A stretch of 64,000 nt of DNA, taken from assembly GCA_964639765.1 (NCBI GenBank), contig CAZXEN010000003.1:1-64000 (forward strand), written 5' to 3'. Both the position numbers and the translations under genes were made by a program. This stretch comes from Scybalousia_A sp964639765 (lineage in GTDB: Bacteria; Bacteroidota; Bacteroidia; Bacteroidales; P3). The notes below the pieces were generated by a model. It was not told the origin of the DNA. It did no database searches and was given only the letters and a program-made list of their open reading frames with translations. Within the stretch, counting starts at the first letter, position 1; every line of letters begins with the position of its first letter. Positions 54,114 through 61,830 of the stretch are shown here, piece after piece.

Positions 54114-54719
54114 TTAATTTGTTATTGATAATTGTTTTAATTCTCTGTCTATATTTATTACTTGCGGCAAAACTAATGCCAAATTATCATTAAGTATAAC
54201 ATAATCACTGTTGGAAATCTTATACTCAACAGAAATTTGATTGTTCATTCTTTGCTGTATTTCCTTTTTTGAAGCACTGTCTCGCTGCATTGTTCTCTTG
54301 AGGACAAGATCAGAAGGTGTGTTTATACAGACAAGTTTGTCAAAAAGTTTTTCCCACTTGGTTTCAAAAATAATTGCGCTTTCCATTATTATATAAGGAG
54401 TATTCAAAAGCGAATATGTCTTAAGGAAGTCAAGATATTTTTTTTGCACCAAAGGATGAATAAACGCATTTAGTTTTTGAAGTTTCTCCTTATCTGAAAA
54501 AACTATCTGTGCAAGTTTTCTATTGTTTAACACATTATTTTCAAAAAGCTTTTCAGAAAACATTGTTTCCAGTTTCTGTTGTACTTCTTTTTGTTCGTAT
54601 AGAGACTTTGCCTGTTTGTCTGCATTAAAAACGGGTACACCAAGATGTGCAAAGACTTTTGAAATAAGAGTCTTTCCGCAACCAATACCTCCTGTCAGCC
54701 CTATTGATAGTGTCTTCAT
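54114..54719 (-). CDS. coaE: dephospho-CoA kinase
   Basis: CoaE phosphorylates dephospho-CoA, the last step of coenzyme A synthesis. The 201-residue protein has the P-loop GLTGGIGCGKTLISKVF (about 7-23), the NADKQAKSLYE substrate-binding segment, HPLVQKKY and the ESAIIFETKWEKLFDKLVCI block. The ATG is one base after the ybbR stop, so the two genes are co-transcribed, as is usual in Bacteroidota. Confidence 0.94.
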   Translation of the reverse strand: MKTLSIGLTGGIGCGKTLISKVFAHLGVPVFNADKQAKSLYEQKEVQQKLETMFSEKLFENNVLNNRKLAQIVFSDKEKLQKLNAFIHPLVQKKYLDFLKTYSLLNTPYIIMESAIIFETKWEKLFDKLVCINTPSDLVLKRTMQRDSASKKEIQQRMNNQISVEYKISNSDYVILNDNLALVLPQVINIDRELKQLSITN

Positions 54720-54720
54720 A

Positions 54721-55704
54721 CTATTTAAACAAAATATATTCTACTTTTTCCGGTACAATATTTACAATTCTTATGTATTCTGGAATATTTGATAGATATA
54801 CTTTTAATTTTTCATTCTTTTCCAAGACTTCATTGGAACAAATCACGTATGCTTTGAAATCCTTTGTGTTTGCTTTGTTGTAGTCTTTCATTGCAACACG
54901 GTAACGCAGTTTGACTTGCTGAGGCAATATCTTTATGTTCTTGTAATCTTCGTACCTTACCACATCTACAGGTATGCTTACAACGTTTTCTGTGTATTTC
55001 TCTGCAACTATTCTTGTTGGAATCACTGTAGTTTTACAAACAAGGGTGGATTTCAAGGAAGAAACATCAACAGGAATGTTGAGAACAACTGTCCTGTTTA
55101 TGTTTTTGTATGAAATTTTTTGAGTATAGAGAGTATCCAATTTATCCAAATCTTCTTTGTTTCCCTCTACAACAGCCTCTTTTATCAACATTTCTGGTTT
55201 GCTGTAAGCATCGTATGGTTTCTGAAACGAAAAAACAGCACGACATACAACAGGAACTTTCTTTGAATAGACTTTATTCCATACAAGATTTATATTTTCA
55301 GGACTTATCTTTGTATTGTTTGACACTGTTCCTATTTCTTCTGTTATCATAGGCTTGAGTCTTGAGGTAGGTATTCTGCTTTTGCCTTTTGAAAGGTCAA
55401 GATTTATGTCGTCAATATCCAAAACCACCTTCTTTTTATGTGAAACAAAGAGTTGGTTGGCCAAATATTCAAATCCACTTGTCCTCACTTCCACTGTTAT
55501 AACGCTGTCTTTTGTGTAAAAGTTTGTTTTATTGGAGTTGTCCACAAAACTTATAGGGAATGTTTCGCTGTATATGTATTCTTTGGAATAGGTTATGGAG
55601 ACCCACAATGCAAAACTCAACAACAGACAAAGAAGGAAAACATTCACCTTCTTGTTTGTAACAATCTTCCGTAAAAAGCTTTTTGTCAAAAAAGAATACT
55701 TCAT
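54721..55704 (-). CDS. YbbR-domain membrane-anchored protein (CdaR-like)
   Basis: This 327-residue protein has one N-terminal membrane helix (about 21-40, LLLSFALWVSITY) and an extracytoplasmic part of YbbR-type beta domains, for example VITVEVRTSGFEYLANQLF, KVPVVCRAVFSFQKP and VVLNIPVDVSS. YbbR proteins (CdaR) bind and regulate the diadenylate cyclase CdaA in Firmicutes; cdaA is 33 kb away in this window. The start overlaps the gtrA stop by four bases (ATGA) and the gene runs straight into coaE. Confidence 0.85.
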   Translation of the reverse strand: MKYSFLTKSFLRKIVTNKKVNVFLLCLLLSFALWVSITYSKEYIYSETFPISFVDNSNKTNFYTKDSVITVEVRTSGFEYLANQLFVSHKKKVVLDIDDINLDLSKGKSRIPTSRLKPMITEEIGTVSNNTKISPENINLVWNKVYSKKVPVVCRAVFSFQKPYDAYSKPEMLIKEAVVEGNKEDLDKLDTLYTQKISYKNINRTVVLNIPVDVSSLKSTLVCKTTVIPTRIVAEKYTENVVSIPVDVVRYEDYKNIKILPQQVKLRYRVAMKDYNKANTKDFKAYVICSNEVLEKNEKLKVYLSNIPEYIRIVNIVPEKVEYILFK

Positions 55705-56135
55705 TTTACATCTTTCTTTTTAAAAGTAAAAAATCTTTGTCCGATATAGTTGAGCAATACAAACAGAACCATTCCGACAAACATCGCAACATTCTCCTGT
55801 ACCGTCTTGTCAAACGAATTCATAAGCCATTTCATCGCAGGTTTTGCTATTCCGTAGGCAACAAGATAACAAATTCCTATGTTAAGAATAAACTTCAACA
55901 CCACAGCAAGGCTCCTTTCTTTGTATTCAAAGGTATAGTATTTATTAAGAAAATAACTGAGCACACTACCAAGAAAATAATTGGCAAAACTTGAAAGCCA
56001 ATAGCCGCAATGAAAGACATTGTACATAACAAACATCACAGTTGTACCAAACACAGTGTTTATGATTCCTACAATAATGAACCGTAAGAGAGTTTTGTCA
56101 TAAAATATATTCAGTAACTTTCTAATCATTGCCAT
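55701..56135 (-). CDS. GtrA family membrane protein
   Basis: This 144-residue membrane protein has four helices (FIIVGIINTVFGTTVMFVMY, WLSSFANYFLGSVLSYFLN, a third and VAMFVGMVLFVLLNYIGQRFFTF), the layout of GtrA proteins. These proteins help flip or modify lipid-linked sugars for O-antigen, teichoic acid or other glycans. The start is the ATG at 56135, or the next one at 56129; both lie just after a TAATTTTG box at 56157-56150. It is translationally coupled to ybbR by a four-base overlap. Confidence 0.87.
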   Translation of the reverse strand: MAMIRKLLNIFYDKTLLRFIIVGIINTVFGTTVMFVMYNVFHCGYWLSSFANYFLGSVLSYFLNKYYTFEYKERSLAVVLKFILNIGICYLVAYGIAKPAMKWLMNSFDKTVQENVAMFVGMVLFVLLNYIGQRFFTFKKKDVK

Positions 56136-56149
56136 ACAATTATCCTTGG

Positions 56150-56157
56150 CAAAATTA
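56150..56157 (-). promoter_or_regulatory. -7 promoter box (TAATTTTG) for gtrA-ybbR-coaE
   Basis: The minus strand reads TAATTTTG 14 or 20 bases before the two candidate gtrA starts, so the leader would be short. Confidence 0.55.
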
Positions 56158-56192
56158 CACAAAAAATTTTACATTCAGGACCTGTGTCCGTT

Positions 56193-56837
56193 TTATTTTG
56201 CCAAAGAGATATAAACCAGACATTTGGTTTCGTAGTATTCCAAAGAAGAAATCATGTTCTTCAAATCATATATTTCATAAAAACCTTTGTAGTCCGACAT
56301 TTCCTCATAAGCATCTTTGCCTTTCAGATACAGTATTCCGTTTCTCAGTTTATGAAAAGAATTCTGGGAAATCCTGCCTTTTGACAACAAAAGAAAATCT
56401 TTCATGTTGGTAACTGCTCTTGAAACAATAAAATCATATTTGCCCTTCAGTTCTTCACAGGCTATTTGCTCTGCGATAACATTATCTAGGTTCAAGGCTT
56501 CCTTTATTGCATTGACAACTTTTATTTTCTTTGCGGTACGGTCTATAAGATGAAAACGGGTCTGAGGAAAAAGAATGGCAAGAGGTATTCCCGGAAAACC
56601 TCCTCCTGTTCCTACGTCAAGAATGCTTGCACCCGTAAGAAAAGGACATACTTTTCCTATACATAGAGAATGAAGGATATGATGATAAAAAAGATTGTCT
56701 ATATCTTTTCTTGATATCACATTTATTTTTTCATTCCATTCCTTGTATAAGGCAGGCAACTGTAAAAACTGTTCTCCCTGTTTTTCTGTCAAAAAGGGGA
56801 ACAATGTCTTCAAGTATTTTATTTCTTCATTCTCCAT
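56193..56837 (-). CDS. rsmG: 16S rRNA (guanine527-N7)-methyltransferase
   Basis: RsmG methylates G527 of 16S rRNA in the 530 loop. The 214-residue protein has the SAM-binding motif ILDVGTGGGFPGIPLAILFP (about 67-86), LIDRTAKKIKVVNAI and the FIVSRAVTNM segment. The ATG at 56837 is chosen; the frame extends eight codons further to 56861 but would run into the terminator of the tRNA gene. No gidA/mnmG neighbour is present. Confidence 0.94.
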   Translation of the reverse strand: MENEEIKYLKTLFPFLTEKQGEQFLQLPALYKEWNEKINVISRKDIDNLFYHHILHSLCIGKVCPFLTGASILDVGTGGGFPGIPLAILFPQTRFHLIDRTAKKIKVVNAIKEALNLDNVIAEQIACEELKGKYDFIVSRAVTNMKDFLLLSKGRISQNSFHKLRNGILYLKGKDAYEEMSDYKGFYEIYDLKNMISSLEYYETKCLVYISLAK

Positions 56838-56857
56838 AAACTGATAATGCTTTACAG

Positions 56858-56899
56858 ACAAAAAAAGGATTGAAAACCTCTCCTTGTTCCCAATCCTTT
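56858..56899 (-). terminator. terminator of tRNA-Ser
   Basis: On the minus strand the stem AAAGGATTG/CAATCCTTT, with an 18-base loop, is followed by Ts shortly after the tRNA 3' end. Confidence 0.75.
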
Positions 56900-56910
56900 G
56901 TTCTTTTTCG

Positions 56911-56998
56911 TGGCGGAGAGTGAGGGATTCGAACCCCCGGAGGTGTTACCCTCAACGGTTTTCAAGACCGCCGCTATCGACCACTCAGCCAACTCTCC
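56911..56998 (-). tRNA. tRNA-Ser (anticodon UGA)
   Basis: The minus strand folds as a class II tRNA of 88 bases including an encoded CCA. The acceptor stem is GGAGAGT/ACTCTCC with discriminator G. The D arm is GGCTGAGTGG-like, the anticodon loop CTTGAAA has TGA (plus-strand 56962-56964), the long variable arm TTGAGGGTAACACCTC is typical of serine, and the T arm contains GGTTCGAATCC. It lies between prmC and rsmG. Confidence 0.97.
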
Positions 56999-57041
56999 GT
57001 GTGCAAAAGTAGTATAATTTTGTTTTCTGGCAAATTTTTTC

Positions 57042-57911
57042 TTAGTTTTTTTGAAAAAAAATATAACGTTCTTTATCGAATATATCCCTTTCTATTTGTC
57101 CAACGTATTCTTTTTCAGAAAACAAGGAAAATGTTTGCTTTGATAGGTTTTCGTTAATTTCAAGATATACCCTTCCTTGGTTTGAGAGATGTTTTCCTGA
57201 AAATTCTGCTATTTTTTCATAAAAAACCAATGGATTTTCATCTTCCACGAACAAGGCTATAGATGGTTCATATTCCAACACATTCTTTTTCATCAAGGCT
57301 TTTTCTTTCTGCATTATGTATGGAGGATTGGAGACGATAATATCAAAGTTCTCCCCTACCTCAAAGCCTTTCAGCAAATCACCTAGCAAAAACTTAATAT
57401 CAAGATTCAGGCTTCTGCTGTTTTCTTTCGCAAGTTCCAATGCTTTTTCCGAGATATCCATTGCATAGACCTCAGCATTGGGCAGATACTTCTTTAGACT
57501 CAATGCCATACATCCGCTTCCACAACAAAGGTCCATGATTTTCAGATTTGCATTCAAGCCTTTTTGTTTTTCTTTACCTATAATCCTATAACAAAGTTCT
57601 TCCGTCTCCGGTCTTGGTATCAGAACATTTTCATTTACCTTTATTTTCAGACCACAGAACTCCACTTTTCCCAATATCTGCTGAACCGGTTTCTCTTTTT
57701 TCAACTGTTCGGTTGCAAGTACTATGTCTAAAAGTTCCGATTCGTTTATATACTCTTCCTCAAAAGCCAATATATGGGCGGAATTCATTCCTGTGTATTC
57801 TTCAAAAAGTATGGAACAAAGGGCGTTTATCTCTGTTTTTGGGTATTTGTTTTTAAGTTCCTCAAAAATATATTCCTTTACGTCTTTGATTTTATTTGAA
57901 CGTGTTTTCAT
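57042..57911 (-). CDS. prmC: peptide chain release factor N5-glutamine methyltransferase
   Basis: PrmC (HemK) methylates the glutamine of the GGQ motif in release factors RF1/RF2. From the ATG at 57911 the protein has 289 residues. The N-terminal helical domain comes first, then EFCGLKIKVNENVLIPRPETEEL, the SAM motif IMDLCCGSGCMALSLKKYLP (about 120-139) and the catalytic IIVSNPPYI (about 190). A much longer open frame upstream overlaps ribD and has no PrmC homology. Its -7 box faces the ribD promoter. Confidence 0.94.
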   Translation of the reverse strand: MKTRSNKIKDVKEYIFEELKNKYPKTEINALCSILFEEYTGMNSAHILAFEEEYINESELLDIVLATEQLKKEKPVQQILGKVEFCGLKIKVNENVLIPRPETEELCYRIIGKEKQKGLNANLKIMDLCCGSGCMALSLKKYLPNAEVYAMDISEKALELAKENSRSLNLDIKFLLGDLLKGFEVGENFDIIVSNPPYIMQKEKALMKKNVLEYEPSIALFVEDENPLVFYEKIAEFSGKHLSNQGRVYLEINENLSKQTFSLFSEKEYVGQIERDIFDKERYIFFQKN

Positions 57912-57920
57912 TCTTTTTAC

Positions 57921-57928
57921 TATCTTTG
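57921..57928 (+). promoter_or_regulatory. -7 promoter box (TATCTTTG) for ribD
   Basis: TATCTTTG lies 24 bases before the ribD ATG and faces the prmC box a few bases away. Confidence 0.6.
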
Positions 57929-57934
57929 CCGTTG

Positions 57935-57942
57935 CAAAATTA
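57935..57942 (-). promoter_or_regulatory. -7 promoter box (TAATTTTG) for prmC
   Basis: The minus strand reads TAATTTTG 23 bases before the prmC ATG. It is separated by only six bases from the oppositely directed ribD box. Confidence 0.6.
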
Positions 57943-57952
57943 CGAAGAAAAA

Positions 57953-59020
57953 ATGAAAACAGAAGACGAAAAATATATAAGACGCTGTTTTGAACTTGCT
58001 GCTTTGGGCAAAGGATTGAACAGTCCCAATCCAAAGGTTGGAGCAGTCGTTGTCCATAATGGAAGGATAATAGGCGAAGGTTATCACAAAAAATACGGGG
58101 AAGCCCATGCTGAAGTAAATGCTGTTGCTTCCGTGGAAGACAAATCTCTATTACAGGACTCCACTGTTTATGTAAATCTTGAACCTTGCTGTCATTATGG
58201 CAAAACTCCTCCATGTGCAGAGCTGTTGGTAAAAAACAATATAAAGCGTTGTGTTGTTTCCAACAGGGACACAAATCCCAAAGTCTCAGGAGGTGGAATA
58301 AAGATTCTGAAAGATGCCGGCATTGAAGTGGAATGCGGAATATTGGAAGAAGAAGGAAGATTTCTTAACAGAAGATTTTTTTGCAACCAAGAAAAACATC
58401 GTCCTTATGTTATTTTAAAGTGTGCCGAAAGCCGAGATGGTTTTATGGACGTGGACAGAACAGACGGAGAAAAACACAGTTACTGGATTACGAACGATGA
58501 ACTAAAAGTCTGGGCACACAGACAGCGTGCCGAGGAAGATGCTGTTCTGGTTGGCTACAACACAATAATAAATGACAATCCGCTTCTTACTACCCGATAT
58601 GTCAAAGGAAGAAATCCTGTACGTATAGTTTTTGACAGGGATTTGTCTCTTCCTCAATCAAGCAACATTTTCAGTTCCGAAAGCCCTACAATTGTATTCA
58701 ATTACCTAAAGACAGAAAAACAAGGTAATACAGAGTTCATACAAATAGAAAGACAAGGAGACTATGTCCCACAAATCCTAAAGCACCTGCTAAGACACAA
58801 TGTCGGTTCCCTTATTGTTGAAGGAGGACGGCAAACTCTGCAGAAGTTCATAGAAAGCAATCTTTGGGACGAAGCCTATATTCTTACAGGCAGCTGCATA
58901 TTTTCAAAGGGAACAAAAACCCCTGTCATCGCTACCGAATATTTTAGAAGCACGAAGTTGGTAGCTGACAACAGGGTAAGTTTTTATCTTAACAGCGACT
59001 CAATAAAACTGAATCCATAG
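57953..59020 (+). CDS. ribD: bifunctional riboflavin biosynthesis deaminase/reductase
   Basis: RibD deaminates and then reduces the pyrimidine intermediate of riboflavin synthesis. The 355-residue protein has the N-terminal cytidine-deaminase-like domain with LNSPNPKVGAVVV, the zinc site HAEVNAV (about 50-56) and PCCHYGKTPPC (about 82-92). The C-terminal reductase domain contains TLDGK-equivalent AESRDGFMDV, ILVGYNTIINDNPLLTTR and LIVEGGRQTLQKFIE. The ATG at 57953 is chosen because the promoter box lies between it and the upstream start. It is convergent with the helicase gene with no clear terminator between. Confidence 0.95.
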   Translation: MKTEDEKYIRRCFELAALGKGLNSPNPKVGAVVVHNGRIIGEGYHKKYGEAHAEVNAVASVEDKSLLQDSTVYVNLEPCCHYGKTPPCAELLVKNNIKRCVVSNRDTNPKVSGGGIKILKDAGIEVECGILEEEGRFLNRRFFCNQEKHRPYVILKCAESRDGFMDVDRTDGEKHSYWITNDELKVWAHRQRAEEDAVLVGYNTIINDNPLLTTRYVKGRNPVRIVFDRDLSLPQSSNIFSSESPTIVFNYLKTEKQGNTEFIQIERQGDYVPQILKHLLRHNVGSLIVEGGRQTLQKFIESNLWDEAYILTGSCIFSKGTKTPVIATEYFRSTKLVADNRVSFYLNSDSIKLNP

Positions 59021-59043
59021 CATATAACGCCAAAAAGAAAGAT

Positions 59044-61215
59044 TTATTTGATGTCTTTGTTGATTTTATTCCGCACTATCTCCAAAATACTCTCTCCATA
59101 GCGTTGCAACTTTTGTTTTCCTATACCGCGTATCAGCATCAGTTCATGCAAAGTGCGTGGTTTTTTGTTTGATATCTCTATCAATGATGCCTGGGTCAAA
59201 ACCATATATGGTGCTATCTTGTCTTCTTGTGCCTGCTGTTTTCTCCATGCTCTCAAAAGTTCAAACAATTCTGTGTCTTCTATGTCTTTTGAAACTGCTT
59301 CCTTTGGTTTCTTTGGCGGTTGTCCTGAAGTTTTCGTCAGCTTTCCTGTCCTGTTTTCAGAATTGCCTATGGATGACAGTTCTATGTCTGTACCTTTGGC
59401 AATTACAAGGTTTCTGTATTTCAGATAATCATTGATATCAAATCGCTCATTTGACAAAAAGCTCAGCAGTCGGAACTTTATTTCCTTTTCCACTGAAAGT
59501 TCCACCACCAAAGTATGTAGCTGCGAATTATCTTCTGTGTTATCCAGTTCTATATCCAGCAAATCAAGCACAATATCATTGATTATTTCAAGTTTTTCCA
59601 GAAAATAATCCCTTGCCTTGTAAGAACGCTGCAGAAGTGTAGTAATTTTTGTTCGGTTGTCTGTATTCTGATTATAGATATTATCAAAATATTTCTTGAA
59701 GTTAAGGGAAACAGCCTCTATATCCTGTTTATATGCCTTGATGTTTTCTGATATGTTTTCAGATATTCGTGGAAAGACCTTGTAAATAACTATACTTGCA
59801 AAAGTCTTAAGAGCATTGATTTTCATGGTAAGGAACGTAAAATCAAAGACAGAATAAAGAGTCTGGATAAAATAATCATCTTTGGATTTCTGAAGGATGA
59901 GTTCGTCGGGTTGATGTTTTTGGGACTCGCTGGTAAACATTGACACATCTCTGTCAAGAATTATGGAAGAATATTTAAAAGGTTCGGACAAAATCATTCC
60001 AGAAAGGCTTCTGCATCTTGACAAAGCCACATAAACCTGTCCATGTGTGAAAGCCTGATTTGAATTTATTACCGCTTTGTCAAAAGTCAGCCCTTGTGAT
60101 TTATGTATTGTGATAGCCCATGCAAGCTTCAGGGGAAACTGAGTAAAAGTTCCCTTCTCTTTTATCGTGAGTTCCTTGGAGGCTTTCTCCATTGTGTATT
60201 CAATATTCCTCCATCTGTATGGCTGAACAAGGATTTCCTCTTCATCTTCCGAACATTTCACCTTCACAAAGTCGGTGTCCAAGTCCGTTATGATGCCTAT
60301 TTTGCCGTTATAATAGCGTTTCTTTGTCCCTTCCATTTCGTAATCGTTCTTCAGGAACATAACCTGAGCTCCTACTTTCAGGTGCAGATGTTCAGCATTG
60401 GGATATATGTTCTCGGGAAATATGCCTTCTATCTGTGCCGTATAGAGTTTGTCCTTGCCTTTCAAAGCATTGATTTTATTGACGTTGATTTTATCTGCCT
60501 GAAGATTGTGTGTGCAGAGGACGATATGGTTCTCCGGAATATTGTCCAACACGTCTTTCCTGTAGGATTGGTTCAGGCGGTTTATCTCTTCCTTTGTGAT
60601 ATGGTTGTCCCTCACAGCATTGAGAATTTCAATGAATTCATCATCTGTCTGCCTGTAGATATGCTTCAAAGATATGGTAAGATAGTCAGAAGACTTCAAG
60701 GCCCTGGATGAGAAGAAATACAAGCTGTCATAATACGGACGTAACAACTCAAGTTCTTCCGATGTTGATATGGGCGGAAGCTGATACAGGTCTCCAAGCA
60801 TAAGCAACTGTACTCCGCCAAAAGGTTTTCTTGCTCCTCCTCTTCTGAAAGTTCTCAGTATTGTATCTATTGCGTCCAGAACATCGCACCTTACCATGGA
60901 TATTTCATCTATTATGATAAGATCTATGCTGTTTATAAGATTGCGTTTTTGTTTTGTGAACTTACTGGGTTCAAATTTAACACCGGGAACAAATACATGC
61001 AAAGGCAATTGAAAAAACGAATGTATGGTTACTCCTCCGGCATTGAGGGCTGCAACACCCGTGGGAGCAAGGACAACAAAACGCTTGTTGAGTCTTGTGT
61101 TCAGGCTTTTAAGGAAAGTCGTTTTGCCCGTACCTGCCCTTCCTGTCAAAAAGATATTACGGTCTGTATATTGCAAAAAATTGAAAGCAAGCTCTAATTC
61201 TTTGTTCTCTGCCAT
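59044..61215 (-). CDS. PIF1-type ATP-dependent helicase with C-terminal HRDC domain
   Basis: This 723-residue superfamily 1 helicase has Walker A GRAGTGKTTFLKSL (about 24-37) and PTGVAALNAGGVTIHSFF. The Walker B is LIIIDEISMV, followed by LLMLGDLYQLPPI and the late motif WAITIHKSQGLTFDKAVI with QVYVALSRCRSL. The last 85 residues, LFELLRAWRKQQAQEDK ... TLHELMLIRGIGKQKLQRYGESILEIV, form an HRDC domain as in RecQ helicases. It probably unwinds structured DNA during replication or repair. The ATG at 61215 is used; a TACATTTG box ends six bases upstream, suggesting a near-leaderless mRNA. Confidence 0.9.
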   Translation of the reverse strand: MAENKELELAFNFLQYTDRNIFLTGRAGTGKTTFLKSLNTRLNKRFVVLAPTGVAALNAGGVTIHSFFQLPLHVFVPGVKFEPSKFTKQKRNLINSIDLIIIDEISMVRCDVLDAIDTILRTFRRGGARKPFGGVQLLMLGDLYQLPPISTSEELELLRPYYDSLYFFSSRALKSSDYLTISLKHIYRQTDDEFIEILNAVRDNHITKEEINRLNQSYRKDVLDNIPENHIVLCTHNLQADKINVNKINALKGKDKLYTAQIEGIFPENIYPNAEHLHLKVGAQVMFLKNDYEMEGTKKRYYNGKIGIITDLDTDFVKVKCSEDEEEILVQPYRWRNIEYTMEKASKELTIKEKGTFTQFPLKLAWAITIHKSQGLTFDKAVINSNQAFTHGQVYVALSRCRSLSGMILSEPFKYSSIILDRDVSMFTSESQKHQPDELILQKSKDDYFIQTLYSVFDFTFLTMKINALKTFASIVIYKVFPRISENISENIKAYKQDIEAVSLNFKKYFDNIYNQNTDNRTKITTLLQRSYKARDYFLEKLEIINDIVLDLLDIELDNTEDNSQLHTLVVELSVEKEIKFRLLSFLSNERFDINDYLKYRNLVIAKGTDIELSSIGNSENRTGKLTKTSGQPPKKPKEAVSKDIEDTELFELLRAWRKQQAQEDKIAPYMVLTQASLIEISNKKPRTLHELMLIRGIGKQKLQRYGESILEIVRNKINKDIK

Positions 61216-61221
61216 GTAAGT

Positions 61222-61229
61222 CAAATGTA
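61222..61229 (-). promoter_or_regulatory. -7 promoter box (TACATTTG) six bases before the helicase start
   Basis: The minus strand reads TACATTTG, ACTTAC, then the ATG at 61215. A second match, TAACTTTG, lies far upstream at 61624-61617. Confidence 0.5.
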
Positions 61230-61339
61230 TTTTGTATAATAGAACGAAAATACAGACGAAAAATTATTTTCCGTCTACAGAAAAGGGATATTTATACAAA
61301 AAGGGCAGGCTTTAGTCAAGACAAAAGAAAAAACGTCCC

Positions 61340-61463
61340 AAAATATCCTCGTTTTTTGGGAAAAAGATTTGGTCTTTCTGTAAAAAGTCTTCGTTTCCGT
61401 ATAAAAAGTCTTGGTCTTTTTCCAAAAAGTCTTGGTTTTAAGAAACAAAAACGAAGAGTTTTT
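61340..61463. repeat. 21-bp periodic repeat array D, in the helicase / dnaB gap
   Basis: Five consecutive 21-base units run from 61340 to 61444 without any slip, beginning at 61340, 61361, 61382, 61403 and 61424. The last three begin AAAAAGTCTT; the fourth and fifth begin AAAAAGTCTTGGT, and the first two are more degenerate. An inverted copy, AAAAACGAAGAGTTTTT, follows. The rest of the 615-base gap (61216-61830) is AT-rich. It contains the helicase box, a second minus-strand box at 61624-61617 and the dnaB promoter near 61760; I see no gene. Confidence 0.75.
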
Positions 61464-61759
61464 GCATTATACATAACTAATAATCAAGTAGTTGGAAGTA
61501 ATAAAAATCTTTTTCGGCTAAAAAAAAGATATAATCCTTGCATCTGTTTTTTATGGTTTAAAGTAAATATGGTGTTTCTGCAAAAACTTTACTCCAAACC
61601 ACCGATTATTACTTTGCAAAGTTAATACATTTTTTTGTAACAGACAAATTTTCTTTTAGAAAAACAGATAAACGATGCTAAATTTCAGATATTTTCAGTT
61701 TTTTTGAAAATCTTTGGCAATATTTTCAAGGACTATTTTCTTGTTATAAAAGATTTTTG

Positions 61760-61767
61760 TAATTTTG
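61760..61767 (+). promoter_or_regulatory. -7 promoter box (TAATTTTG) for dnaB
   Basis: TAATTTTG lies 63 bases before the dnaB ATG; a possible -33 TTG is at 61741-61743 (spacing 16, somewhat short). It overlaps an upstream in-frame TTG, which is therefore not the start. Confidence 0.55.
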
Positions 61768-61830
61768 CACTTGAGATGGTTTCAGCAGACAAAAACTGAA
61801 ATCATCATAACATTAAACACTTGGATATTT

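Noticed and set aside
57042..58274. A 410-residue reading of the prmC frame
   Set aside because: The extra 121 N-terminal codons run antisense through ribD and past both promoters; the conserved protein starts at 57911.
60103..60711. A 202-residue plus-strand open frame inside the helicase gene
   Set aside because: It is antisense to conserved helicase motifs, composition looks like a reversed coding frame, and no family is recognisable.
61340..61463. CRISPR array
   Set aside because: The units are directly joined and degenerate, with no constant repeat separated by unique spacers, and there are no cas genes in the window.
61356..61625. An 89-residue open frame across array D
   Set aside because: It opens inside the repeat, and its seven-residue periodicity (KSLRFRI, KSLGLFP, KSLGFKK) is only the 21-bp period translated. 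It has no start of its own and no plausible downstream protein.
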